Assembly (NCBI GenBank): GCA_001789205.1
Contig: MFYT01000023.1
Location: forward strand, 111,911-175,910
Length of the DNA: 64,000 nucleotides
DNA from: Candidatus Raymondbacteria bacterium RIFOXYA2_FULL_49_16
GTDB taxonomy: Bacteria; Fibrobacterota; OXYB2-FULL-49-7; XYB2-FULL-49-35
Direction of reading: 5' to 3'
Positions 27,083 to 35,005 of the stretch are shown here, one piece after another. The translations under genes and the position numbers were made by a program. The first letter of the stretch is position 1. Each line of letters starts with the position of its first letter. The notes below the pieces were generated by a model, which saw nothing but the letters and a program-made list of their open reading frames with translations, searched no databases and was not told the DNA's origin.

Positions 27083-27862
27083 ATGGAACAGAAAAATAAA
27101 GATGTCGACCGTCTCTGGGACGAATACCTGAAGACGCGGAGCAAGACCGCTAAGGACAAACTCCTGGTCGAATATTCATCACTGGTAAAATACACTGCCC
27201 AGCGCATGGCCATCAACCTGCCCAAGTCGGTCGATGTCAACGATCTCATGGGCGCGGGCGTGGTGGGACTCATCAAGGCCGTCGAAGCCTTTGATATGGC
27301 GCATGAAGTGAAATTTGAGACCTTTGCCACCCACAAAGTGCGGGGCGCCATTCTCGACGAACTCCGTTCCCTCGACTGGGTGCCGCGTTCGGTACGCCAG
27401 AAGGCGCGGTCGCTCCAGCGCGTGTACGCAAAGCTTGAAAACGACCTTGGCCGCATGCCCTATGACGATGAGGTCATGGCTGAAATGAAGATAGGCCAGA
27501 AGGAATTCGAGGACATGCTTTCCGAGGTCACACCTACCACCATCATCTCGCTCGAGGAGGCCATGCCCGAAAAACCGGGCGGCGACAGCAAGCAGATCAC
27601 CCTTATTGACGTCATCGCTGATCCCAACGGCACCAATCCGCTCAAAGAGATGGGTTTTGCCGAGACAAAAAGGATCCTCAAGGAGACCATCGCGGCGCTT
27701 CCCGAAAAGGAGCGCCTGGTCATCGCGCTCTACCACTATGAAGAACTCACCCTCAAGGAAATCGGCGAGGTGCTCAACATCTCGGAATCGCGCGTCTCTC
27801 AAATCCATTCAAAGGCCATCATCAAGCTTCGCAGCAGGCTTATCAAACGCATGAACGAATAG
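27083..27862 (+). CDS. fliA: Flagellar RNA polymerase sigma factor FliA (sigma28)
   Basis: This 259-residue sigma factor of the FliA/WhiG class directs late flagellar genes. It begins VDRLWDEYLKTRSKTAKDKL. Region 2 contains VDVNDLMGAGVVGLIKAVEA and KFETFATHKVRGAILDELRS, with LDWVPRSVRQKAR just after, a strong FliA signature. Region 3 and region 4 follow, the last including LPEKERLVIALYHYEELTLK and ISESRVSQIHSKAIIKLR. Its place after flhF-flhG is the common order in many phyla. No upstream anti-sigma gene (flgM) is seen in this window. Confidence 0.97.
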   Translation: MEQKNKDVDRLWDEYLKTRSKTAKDKLLVEYSSLVKYTAQRMAINLPKSVDVNDLMGAGVVGLIKAVEAFDMAHEVKFETFATHKVRGAILDELRSLDWVPRSVRQKARSLQRVYAKLENDLGRMPYDDEVMAEMKIGQKEFEDMLSEVTPTTIISLEEAMPEKPGGDSKQITLIDVIADPNGTNPLKEMGFAETKRILKETIAALPEKERLVIALYHYEELTLKEIGEVLNISESRVSQIHSKAIIKLRSRLIKRMNE

Positions 27863-27881
27863 CTTTTTGCGGGAGCATAGC

Positions 27882-28178
27882 ATGCGGCAGATTGATTTTC
27901 AAGACAGCGTATACCGGACCCAGCCCACTGAAAAGATCCAGGCGCGCCAAAACCAACAGCCGGTTGAAGGTTTTTACCTCAATCAGATGAAAAAGGGGGT
28001 TGAGGACGAGACCAAGCAGAACACCGTGGTTGAAACCGAAGATATGCGCGGAAAAATAACCGAACGGGAAAAACGCGAACAGGAACGCCGCGAACGGCAG
28101 CGCCGCCGCCGCGAACGCGAGGCGGCCTCGCGCGACGACCACGCGGCAGGCGACCATTTAATTGACATTGAAGCGTGA
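27882..28178 (+). CDS. Charged coiled flagellar-operon protein of unknown function
   Basis: I chose the ATG at 27882 because gggag lies seven bases upstream; the earlier ATG at 27867 overlaps the fliA stop region without a site. The 98-residue product begins MRQIDFQDSVYRTQPTEKIQ, then has a long run of Arg, Glu and Lys (about residues 50-85) likely to form a charged helix. Similar short proteins with a 'Q..i.kt..tekiq..q..q' beginning occur beside fliA in several phyla, but I know of no assigned function. The next gene begins within its stop (GTGA). Confidence 0.7.
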   Translation: MRQIDFQDSVYRTQPTEKIQARQNQQPVEGFYLNQMKKGVEDETKQNTVVETEDMRGKITEREKREQERRERQRRRREREAASRDDHAAGDHLIDIEA

Positions 28179-29134
28179 CACCGCGCGCAGGCACCACCGT
28201 GGTCCCAATCCCCCCTCTCTATTCCCGCCGCACCACCGCAAGCATGGGCAAGGTCCAGCGGGTCCGTTTTGTGGCCGAGCGTGTCATCGGCATTCCCACG
28301 CTGCCCACCATAGCGGCCAAGCTTATGGAGCTGGTCGACAACCCCAAGGTCTCGGCCGAGTCCCTTGCACGGCTTATCCAGGGTGACCAGGCGCTTACCG
28401 CAAAGATACTCAAGCTGGCCAACAGTGTCTATTTTGGCATGCAGCGGGAGGTGTCCACCGTGCCCCACGCAGTAGTGGTCATCGGGTTTAACGCAGTCAA
28501 GGACATGGGACTCTCGGTCAGCGTGCTCGATACCTTCAAGAACCCCTCGGGCAACGAATATTTCGAACTCTCCCGGTTTTGGGAGCACGCCATAAGTGTT
28601 GGCGTGGGCGCCCAGATGCTCGCGAAGCGGTTCAAACCAGAATACGCAGCGGTCTCGTTCGTCGCCGGACTGCTACACGATATCGGCAAAGTGGTGGTCA
28701 ACCAGTATATGAATGATGATTTCAACGAGATCATGGATCGCGTGCATACTGACAATATGGACCTGCTCGAGGCCGAGAAGACGGTGCTCGATACTACGCA
28801 CGACCGCATCGGTGGCTGGCTCGCCGACCGCTGGAACCTGCCGTTTCCCATTGTTGAGGCCATTGAATTCCACCACAACCCGTATCTTTCCGCCAACCAC
28901 CAGACGCTTGCCGCGCTGGTCAAACTCGCCGATTACCTCGGCCGGCGCACACGCATTGGCGTCTCCGGGAACAAGAAGGCGCCTTTGCTTTCAGACGAGG
29001 ATACTGTATTTCTGGAAAAGGAGGGCATAGGGGCTAATGAAAACAGCCTGCAGGAGCTTTCCGAGGAGTTTCTGCTCTCCCTCGACCAGGCGCAGACGTT
29101 CATATCACTGTTACACGGAGCTGCCGGCGATTGA
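28175..29134 (+). CDS. HDOD-domain signalling protein
   Basis: This 319-residue soluble protein carries an HDOD domain: IPTLPTIAAKLMELVDNPKV, AESLARLIQGDQALTAKILK, LANSVYFGMQREVSTVPHAV and the degenerate HD segment FVAGLLHDIGKVVVNQYM. The later EFHHNPYLSANHQTLAALVK segment is typical too. HDOD proteins are regulatory relatives of HD phosphohydrolases and are linked with motility and signalling. Here LLHDIGK retains the HD pair, so metal binding is not excluded. Translation may start at the GTG at 28175, overlapping the previous stop, or at the ATG at 28244. Confidence 0.92.
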   Translation: MTPRAGTTVVPIPPLYSRRTTASMGKVQRVRFVAERVIGIPTLPTIAAKLMELVDNPKVSAESLARLIQGDQALTAKILKLANSVYFGMQREVSTVPHAVVVIGFNAVKDMGLSVSVLDTFKNPSGNEYFELSRFWEHAISVGVGAQMLAKRFKPEYAAVSFVAGLLHDIGKVVVNQYMNDDFNEIMDRVHTDNMDLLEAEKTVLDTTHDRIGGWLADRWNLPFPIVEAIEFHHNPYLSANHQTLAALVKLADYLGRRTRIGVSGNKKAPLLSDEDTVFLEKEGIGANENSLQELSEEFLLSLDQAQTFISLLHGAAGD

Positions 29135-29158
29135 CCGGCGTTATTGCAAGGAGGACCC

Positions 29159-29416
29159 ATGGATACGCGAGAAATACGATGTCCCTGCTGCAACGCGACG
29201 CTGATCGTCAAAGCGGGAACATCCGAAATACTCCAGGCCACACCATTCAAGAAGGGACCGGCTGAGTTCAACGATTTTCTCCAGAAGCAGAAAGGACGGA
29301 CCGAGGAGCTGGCGCGGAAATTCGAGGCGGTCAAGGAAAAGAGCAAGACGCGGCTTCAATCTATTGAGGACAAAATCCGCTACGCGAAAGAGCGGCACGA
29401 CAGTCAGGACGAATGA
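29159..29416 (+). CDS. Small protein with N-terminal CPCC motif
   Basis: The ATG at 29159 follows an excellent ribosome-binding site (aaggagga) and is preferred over 29144. The 85-residue product starts MDTREIRCPCCNATLIVKAG, half of a zinc-ribbon-like motif, and continues as a charged, probably coiled-coil helix (FLQKQKGRTEELARKFEAVK). Only one CxxC is present, so a metal site would need a dimer. It is the last gene of the flagellar operon and stops 20 bases before a strong terminator. No family is recognised. Confidence 0.72.
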   Translation: MDTREIRCPCCNATLIVKAGTSEILQATPFKKGPAEFNDFLQKQKGRTEELARKFEAVKEKSKTRLQSIEDKIRYAKERHDSQDE

Positions 29417-29435
29417 AGATTCCCGTTTAAAAAGC

Positions 29436-29470
29436 AAAAGCCCCCGCAGGCGCTGCCTGCGGGGGCTTTT
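29436..29470. terminator. Strong bidirectional rho-independent terminator
   Basis: A 15-base perfect stem (29436-29450 with 29456-29470) and 5-base loop end in T-runs read from either strand. It closes the flagellar operon on the plus strand and the convergent 19-codon gene on the minus strand. Confidence 0.92.
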
Positions 29471-29488
29471 TACTTTTGTGCGGCTCGA

Positions 29489-29548
29489 TTATTTTTTCTT
29501 CGAGCTCTTCTTCGCTTTTTTCTTAGCAGCTTTTTTCTTAGCGGCCAT
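29489..29548 (-). CDS. Nineteen-residue lysine/alanine-rich peptide
   Basis: The minus strand encodes MAAKKKAAKKKAKKSSKKK and a TAA stop. An ideal ribosome-binding site (aaggagg) lies five bases before the ATG, and the strong bidirectional terminator lies directly after the stop, so the signals of a real gene are present despite the size. The peptide is almost entirely Lys and Ala, like the tails of bacterial histone-H1-like and other nucleic-acid-binding proteins, which suggests nucleoid or RNA binding. Upstream (29570-29600) is a small gagcag/ctgctc hairpin that may be part of its leader. Function is inferred from composition only. Confidence 0.65.
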   Translation of the reverse strand: MAAKKKAAKKKAKKSSKKK

Positions 29549-29709
29549 TAAAGCCTCCTTGAAAGTTAAGGTTGAGGGAGCAGTAAAAACTGCTCTTAAC
29601 TGATAAATAAAATATTTCACGGTAAAAAATCAAAGAAAATATTGAAAAAATGGATTTTATTTCAAGACATCGGTCAATGCTGGCGCGGCCCTGCAACGGG
29701 TGTTATGTA

Positions 29710-29739
29710 TTGACTCCCCATTCGCCAAAGGAATATTTT
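29710..29739 (+). promoter_or_regulatory. Candidate promoter of the V-ATPase operon
   Basis: TTGACT (29710-29715) and TATTTT (29734-29739), 18 bases apart, lie about 45 bases before the subunit E start. The match is moderate; no other good candidate is seen in this gap. Confidence 0.35.
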
Positions 29740-29785
29740 CTTAAGTCTTATACATCCAACCCCATTTTTTCCAGGGAGAATCGCC

Positions 29786-30400
29786 ATGGAAACCAAAATA
29801 GCCGAATTAACCAGGGCCTTGTACCAGGAAGGCGTTGAAAAAGGAGAGAAAAAGGCTCTTGATATTACCGCGGAGGCGAAAATAGGCGCCGCGCGTATTG
29901 TCGCTGATGCGGAGCAGGAGGCCGCACATCTCAAGGCCAAGGCGGAAAAGGAATGCGCTGAACTCAGACGCACTGTCGACGCTGAGATTAAACTGTCAGC
30001 CTCCCAGGCGTTCAATAGTTTCAAACAGCAGGTCCTCGACAGTCTTGTTGCCAAGGCTGTGGACGGCTCTATTGCGAAAAGCATGGCCGACCCCGGCACG
30101 GTCGCTGATTTCATCAAGACCGCGCTCCAGAATTGGAAGGTTGCCGCAAGCGAGGCGCCCGATTTTGCGGTCATGCTCCCCGAGGCAAAGAAAGCCGAAC
30201 TCGATACAGCGGTGCGCACGGCCCTGTCCCAGACGCTTTCCAAGGGTGTTGAGATGCGGTTTTCCAAAACCATAAAGGCGGGTTTCCGCATTGGGCCAAA
30301 GGACGGTTCGTTCGCGGTCAGCTTCACGGAAGATGATTTTAAGGAATTTTTCAATCAATATGTCAGACCAAAGGCACGGAACTATCTTTTTGGGGAATAA
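29786..30400 (+). CDS. atpE: V-type ATPase subunit E
   Basis: Subunit E is the peripheral-stalk protein linking the V1 head to the membrane sector. The 204-residue protein starts METKIAELTRALYQEGVEKG and continues as a long Ala/Glu/Lys-rich helix to about residue 70, then a globular C-terminal domain with GFRIGPKDGSFAVSFTEDDF. This two-part build is typical of V/A-type E subunits. It is the first gene of a seven-gene ATPase operon and is followed six bases later by the DUF2764 gene. The ATG is preceded by ggagaa. Confidence 0.9.
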   Translation: METKIAELTRALYQEGVEKGEKKALDITAEAKIGAARIVADAEQEAAHLKAKAEKECAELRRTVDAEIKLSASQAFNSFKQQVLDSLVAKAVDGSIAKSMADPGTVADFIKTALQNWKVAASEAPDFAVMLPEAKKAELDTAVRTALSQTLSKGVEMRFSKTIKAGFRIGPKDGSFAVSFTEDDFKEFFNQYVRPKARNYLFGE

Positions 30401-30406
30401 GCGCGC

Positions 30407-31237
30407 ATGTCACAAAGTTACTATTACCTGGTAGCGGGACTGCCCGACTTGGCCCTCGATGAGAAACGGCAGGTCCCCGCTATTGCCGAGTTCCTTTCCC
30501 AGACCGAAGAGGAATTGGATCCCGGGGACCGGGCGCTGGTGTCGTTGCTGCGCTGCCCGTTTGACAACGCAAACCTCATCACGCTTCTCGAAAACAGACG
30601 GCGGCCTTTTGATCAGCGGGGTCATTTCACCAGAGACGAACTCGAGACGGAGATCAAGAACCCGTCAGCGCTGCCCGAATATATGATTGATTTTCTTTCC
30701 GCGCACAAAGAAGGCAGGCAGCTCTTTCCGGGCCTTTCGTCCGAGGACCAGCTTGCATGGCTTTTTTACGACACTGTTTCAGACCACGCCAACCAATTCA
30801 TCCGGGAGTGGTTTTTATTCGATCTAAACCTCCGGAACGCGCTTACCGCGCTTAACTGCAGGGAAAACGCCGCGGCCGCGGGTTTGCCCGCGTCCGAACT
30901 CATTGAAAAGGCGGTCATCTGCCGCAACGAAGTCGCGGAGCTCCTGCGCCGTAGCAACGCCCCCGATTTTTCGCTTGGCACCATATTCCGCGAGATTGAG
31001 GAAATTCTCTCGTTTCCCCGGGAGCGGCTGGCTGATTTCGAAAAGAGCATCGACCTTCTGCGGTGGCGCGTTCTCGACGAACTGGTTTTTCTGCGGGCGT
31101 TCGCGATTGACGCCATACTCGCGTTTATTATAAAACTCGACATTGCGCACCGCTGGCTCCGTCTCGACCCAGCGGAGGGACGGCGCATGCTCGACGGCCT
31201 TGTCAGCGGGGTCAAATCAGGACTTGTCATTTCATAA
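30407..31237 (+). CDS. DUF2764 V-ATPase operon protein, probable subunit C counterpart
   Basis: This 276-residue helical protein begins QSYYYLVAGLPDLALDEKRQ, the hallmark of DUF2764, which occurs between subunits E and A in the V-ATPase operons of Bacteroidetes, Chlamydiae and spirochaete-like operons. Other segments are WLFYDTVSDHANQFIREWFL and LDELVFLRAFAIDAILAFII. No separate subunit C gene is present, and both position and all-helical content suggest it replaces subunit C, the rotor-to-membrane adapter. That role is inference. Confidence 0.88.
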   Translation: MSQSYYYLVAGLPDLALDEKRQVPAIAEFLSQTEEELDPGDRALVSLLRCPFDNANLITLLENRRRPFDQRGHFTRDELETEIKNPSALPEYMIDFLSAHKEGRQLFPGLSSEDQLAWLFYDTVSDHANQFIREWFLFDLNLRNALTALNCRENAAAAGLPASELIEKAVICRNEVAELLRRSNAPDFSLGTIFREIEEILSFPRERLADFEKSIDLLRWRVLDELVFLRAFAIDAILAFIIKLDIAHRWLRLDPAEGRRMLDGLVSGVKSGLVIS

Positions 31238-31255
31238 TAATCACAGGAGATATCC

Positions 31256-33016
31256 ATGAGCACCAGGGGAAAGGTTACCGGCATTGTCGCCAACCTCGTG
31301 ACCATCGAAGTCGATGGCCCAGTGGGGCAAAACGAGATCTGCTACATAGACTACCTGGGCACAAAGCTCATGGCAGAGGTCATCAAGATTGGCGGCAAAA
31401 ACGCCTATGTCCAGGTCTTTGAAAGCACGCGCGGCCTTTTTGTTGGCTGCACGGCCGAATTTACGGGTCACATGCTCGAAGTGACGCTTGGACCAGGCAT
31501 GCTTTCCCGCAACTATGACGGACTGCAGAATAATCTCAATACCATGGACGGCACCTTTCTCCAGCGCGGCCAGTATACGGCCGCGCTCGATGACACCACC
31601 CTGTGGGAGTTTAAACCTTTGGCAAAAGTCAATGATATTGTCCAGTCCGCTGACTGGCTGGGAGAGGTCACGGAGGGATGGATCAACCACAAGGTCATGG
31701 TCCCCTTTACCTTTGCCGGCACCGGAACAATCAAGAGCATTGCGCCGGCCGGAACATACAAAGTGCACGATACTATTGCCGTGGTAACCGATAGCGAAGG
31801 CGTTGAGCGCAAACTTGACATGACAATGAAATGGCCGGTAAAGATCGAAGTGCGCACCTATGAGAACAAGCCCAGGCCATTCAAGATTTTTGAAACCGGC
31901 ATCCGTTGCATCGATGCCATTAATCCCATGGTCGAAGGCGGCACAGGTTTTATCCCCGGCCCTTTTGGTTGCGGTAAAACCGTTCTTCAGCACCTGCTGG
32001 CAAAACACGCCGAGGCGGACCTTATCATTGTGGTGGCCTGCGGCGAACGCGCCAATGAAGTGGTGGAAATTTTCACCGAATTTCCAGAACTCGACGACCC
32101 GCGCACGGGCCGCAAGCTTATGGAACGCACCATCATCATCTGCAATACCTCCAACATGCCTGTTGCGGCGCGCGAAGCCTCGGTCTATACCGGCATGACC
32201 ATTGCAGAGTACTATCGCGCCATGGGACTCAAAATCCTCCTGCTTGCCGATTCCACTTCGCGCTGGGCGCAGGCGCTCCGCGAAATGTCCAACCGCATGG
32301 AAGAACTGCCCGGTCCTGACGCGTTTCCCATGGACCTGCCGGCCATTATCTCCAACTTCTATTCTCGCGCCGGCTATGTCAATCTGCGTAACGGCACAAC
32401 AGGTTCCATCACCTTTATCGGTACGGTCAGTCCCGCGGGCGGCAATCTCAAAGAGCCGGTCACCGAGTCCACCAAGAAAGCTGCGCGCGCGTTCTACGCG
32501 CTTGCCCAGAGCCGCGCTGACAGCAAACGATATCCCGCCATTGATCCCATTGACAGTTATTCCAAATATCTCGAATACGCCGAGGTGGTCGAATACTTCG
32601 ACAAAGCGCTTGAAAAGGGATGGGTCGACAAGGTGCTCAAGATGAAGGACATGCTTTTACGCGGCAAAGAGGCGCGCGACCAGATAAATATCCTGGGCGA
32701 TGACGGCGTGCCCGTGGAATACCATATCACCTTCAACAAGGCCGAGATCATCGATTTTATCATACTGCAGCAGGACGCGTTCGACACAATTGACCAATCG
32801 ACAAGTCTTGACCGGCAACGATATATGGTCAACAAAGTGCTCGATATTGGCGCGACCGCTTTTGCCTTTGACAATTTTGACGAGATCAGCGCCTATTTCA
32901 AGAAGGTCATCAATCTGCTCAAACAGATGAATTATCAGGAATATAAAAGCGAGACGTTTGGCTCCTTTGAAAAAGAACTCGAGAAACTCCTTTCTGAAAG
33001 GAGGAAAGCAGCATGA
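31256..33016 (+). CDS. atpA: V-type ATPase catalytic subunit A
   Basis: This 586-residue catalytic subunit carries the P-loop GPFGCGKTV at about 234-241, the preceding non-homologous insert typical of A subunits (residues about 110-190), ACGERANEVVEIFTEFPEL, and LLADSTSRWAQALREMSNRM. These identify the V/A-type A subunit rather than an F-type beta subunit. Whether the enzyme makes or uses ATP, and whether it moves protons or sodium, is not decided by this sequence. A good caggag-type site precedes the ATG. The stop overlaps the subunit B start by four bases. Confidence 0.97.
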   Translation: MSTRGKVTGIVANLVTIEVDGPVGQNEICYIDYLGTKLMAEVIKIGGKNAYVQVFESTRGLFVGCTAEFTGHMLEVTLGPGMLSRNYDGLQNNLNTMDGTFLQRGQYTAALDDTTLWEFKPLAKVNDIVQSADWLGEVTEGWINHKVMVPFTFAGTGTIKSIAPAGTYKVHDTIAVVTDSEGVERKLDMTMKWPVKIEVRTYENKPRPFKIFETGIRCIDAINPMVEGGTGFIPGPFGCGKTVLQHLLAKHAEADLIIVVACGERANEVVEIFTEFPELDDPRTGRKLMERTIIICNTSNMPVAAREASVYTGMTIAEYYRAMGLKILLLADSTSRWAQALREMSNRMEELPGPDAFPMDLPAIISNFYSRAGYVNLRNGTTGSITFIGTVSPAGGNLKEPVTESTKKAARAFYALAQSRADSKRYPAIDPIDSYSKYLEYAEVVEYFDKALEKGWVDKVLKMKDMLLRGKEARDQINILGDDGVPVEYHITFNKAEIIDFIILQQDAFDTIDQSTSLDRQRYMVNKVLDIGATAFAFDNFDEISAYFKKVINLLKQMNYQEYKSETFGSFEKELEKLLSERRKAA

Positions 33017-34335
33017 AGACCAAGGCTTTCCAGCGCATCTATACCCGTATCGAGAACATTACCAAGGCGACCTGTACGGTCCTGGCGGACGGCGTTGCCA
33101 ACGAGGAGATGGCCTATGTCGACTCGCGGCCTGCCCAGGTGGTCAAAATCGCGGGAAACCGCATCACGCTGCAGGTCTTTCCCGGGACCCAGGGCATTGC
33201 GACCAACGCTGAAGTGGTTTTTATGGGAAAACCGCCGACCGTAACGGTAAGCGACGCCATGCGCGGCCGTTTTTTCAACGCCTATGGCCAGCCCATTGAC
33301 GGCGGTCCTGCCATTGAGGGTGAAGAGCGCGAGATCGGCGGTCCTTCGGTAAACCCGGTGCGCCGCAAGCAGCCCTCGGAACTCATTGCCACTGGAATTG
33401 CGGGTATCGATCTGAACAATACGCTGGTCACAGGCCAGAAAATCCCCTTTTTCGCTGATCCCGATCAACCGTACAACATTGTCATGGCTGATGTCGCTCT
33501 TCGCGCAAAAGCCGACATCATCATTCTTGGCGGCATGGGCATGCCTCACGACGATTATCTGTACTACAAGACCCTGTTCGACAACGCGGGCGCGCTGGAC
33601 CGCATCATCTCATTCATGAACACCACTGACAATCCTCCGGTCGAACGTCTGTTGGTGCCCGATATGTGCCTGACCACGGCTGAATATTTTGCGGTCGAGA
33701 AGAATGCCAAGGTCCTGGTGCTGCTTACCGATATGACGCTTTTTGCCGATGCGCTTGCCATTGTCTCGAACCGCATGGACCAGATCCCTTCAAAGGACTC
33801 AATGCCTGGTTCACTCTACAGCGATCTTGCCAAGATATATGAGAAGGCAGTACAGTTTCCTGATGGTGGTTCCATCACCATCATTGCGGTCACCACTCTT
33901 TCCGGCGGCGATATCACGCATGCCATTCCCGACAACACGGGATATATCACCGAAGGCCAGCTCTATCTGCGGCGCGATACCGACATCGGCAAGGTCATCA
34001 TCGACCCGTTCCGCAGCCTTTCACGCCTGAAACAGCTGGTCATAGGCAAAAAATCGCGAAAGGACCATCCGCAGGTCATGAACGCGGGCGTGCGCCTCTA
34101 TGCTGACGCGGCCAATGCCAAGACCAAGCTCGAAAATGGCTTTGATCTCTCTGACTACGATAAGCGGGCCCTCGATTTTGCGCATGAATATTCGCGCGAG
34201 CTCCTGGCAATCGATGTAAATATTGACGTGGACAAAATGCTTGATACCAGCTGGGCGCTCATGGGCAAGTATTTTTCAAAGGACGAAGTGGGTATCAAAC
34301 AGGAGTTTATGGACAAGCATTGGGCGGGAAAGTGA
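33013..34335 (+). CDS. atpB: V-type ATPase subunit B
   Basis: This 440-residue non-catalytic subunit lacks a true P-loop; the corresponding region reads LVTGQKIPFFADPDQPYNIV. Conserved segments include RGRFFNAYGQPIDGGP, LTDMTLFADALAIVSNRMDQ, PSKDSMPGSLYSDLAKIYEK and TTLSGGDITHAIPDNTGYI. These match B subunits of bacterial V/A-type ATPases. It is coupled to subunit A by an ATGA overlap. A 67-base gap with a hairpin separates it from subunit D. Confidence 0.97.
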   Translation: MKTKAFQRIYTRIENITKATCTVLADGVANEEMAYVDSRPAQVVKIAGNRITLQVFPGTQGIATNAEVVFMGKPPTVTVSDAMRGRFFNAYGQPIDGGPAIEGEEREIGGPSVNPVRRKQPSELIATGIAGIDLNNTLVTGQKIPFFADPDQPYNIVMADVALRAKADIIILGGMGMPHDDYLYYKTLFDNAGALDRIISFMNTTDNPPVERLLVPDMCLTTAEYFAVEKNAKVLVLLTDMTLFADALAIVSNRMDQIPSKDSMPGSLYSDLAKIYEKAVQFPDGGSITIIAVTTLSGGDITHAIPDNTGYITEGQLYLRRDTDIGKVIIDPFRSLSRLKQLVIGKKSRKDHPQVMNAGVRLYADAANAKTKLENGFDLSDYDKRALDFAHEYSRELLAIDVNIDVDKMLDTSWALMGKYFSKDEVGIKQEFMDKHWAGK

Positions 34336-34367
34336 CCCTTCCCCGCTGGACTTTCCAGTCCAGTCGA

Positions 34368-34391
34368 CCCTCCCCTTAAAAAAGGGGAGGG
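34368..34391. repeat. Hairpin repeat between V-ATPase B and D genes
   Basis: Arms 34368-34377 (ccctcccctt) and 34382-34391 (aaggggaggg) form a perfect 10-base stem with an AAAA loop. The right arm would serve as the ribosome-binding site of subunit D, so folding could mask it and lower D synthesis. A second small repeat (ctggac/gtccag) lies just upstream at 34346-34362. Confidence 0.75.
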
Positions 34392-34402
34392 GGAAAAATT
34401 AT

Positions 34403-35005
34403 ATGGCGTTAAAATTTCAGTACAATAAAACTTTCTTGCACCAGCTGGGCAAAGAACTGCGGGTGAGGGAAAATGCGCTGCCCACATTGCAGGCTAAGGA
34501 ATCCGCCTTGCGGTTCGAGGTTAAAAAGGCAAAGCAGGAAGTGCGTGAACTTGAGGCTGAATACGCGAAGCGCAACGCAGCGATCGAGGCCACTTATCGT
34601 CTCTGGGGCGAGTTCCCGAAAAACCTTGTCACGGTTGAGAAGGTGCATATGGGTGTGCGCAAGGTGGCGGGGGTGAAGGCGCCCGTGCTCGAAGGCGTCT
34701 CTTTTACGATAGAGCCGTACAGCATGGTCTCCATGCCTTCCTGGGTGCCTGCGGGTGTCACTATTATAAAGGAACTTGCCGTGCTTGTCATCAAACGGGA
34801 GATCGCCGAGAAAAAGATGCTGCTCCTCGAATATACGCGGCGCAAAACAACCCAGAAGGTCAATCTGTACGAGAAAGTGCAGATTCCCGCCTACCGCGAG
34901 TCAATCCGCAAGATAAAGCGTTATCTCGAGGACGATGAGAACTTGGCGAAATCGTCCCAGAAAATCCTCAAAGTACGCATTGCCGAAGCAGAGGCCGCTG
35001 CATGA
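34403..35005 (+). CDS. atpD: V-type ATPase subunit D
   Basis: Subunit D is the central rotor shaft. The frame is open from 34223 inside the B gene, but the ATG at 34403 gives the proper N-terminus MALKFQYNKTFLHQLGKELR and the normal 200-residue length. The two long helices that form the coiled-coil shaft are at the N-terminus and C-terminus (ESIRKIKRYLEDDENLAKSS), with a short middle. It overlaps the subunit I start by four bases (ATGA). Confidence 0.93.
   Translation: MALKFQYNKTFLHQLGKELRVRENALPTLQAKESALRFEVKKAKQEVRELEAEYAKRNAAIEATYRLWGEFPKNLVTVEKVHMGVRKVAGVKAPVLEGVSFTIEPYSMVSMPSWVPAGVTIIKELAVLVIKREIAEKKMLLLEYTRRKTTQKVNLYEKVQIPAYRESIRKIKRYLEDDENLAKSSQKILKVRIAEAEAAA

Noticed and set aside
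34223..34402. Longer start of V-ATPase subunit D inside the B gene
   Set aside because: It would add 60 residues overlapping B in another frame. The ATG at 34403 gives the family N-terminus and a ribosome-binding site.
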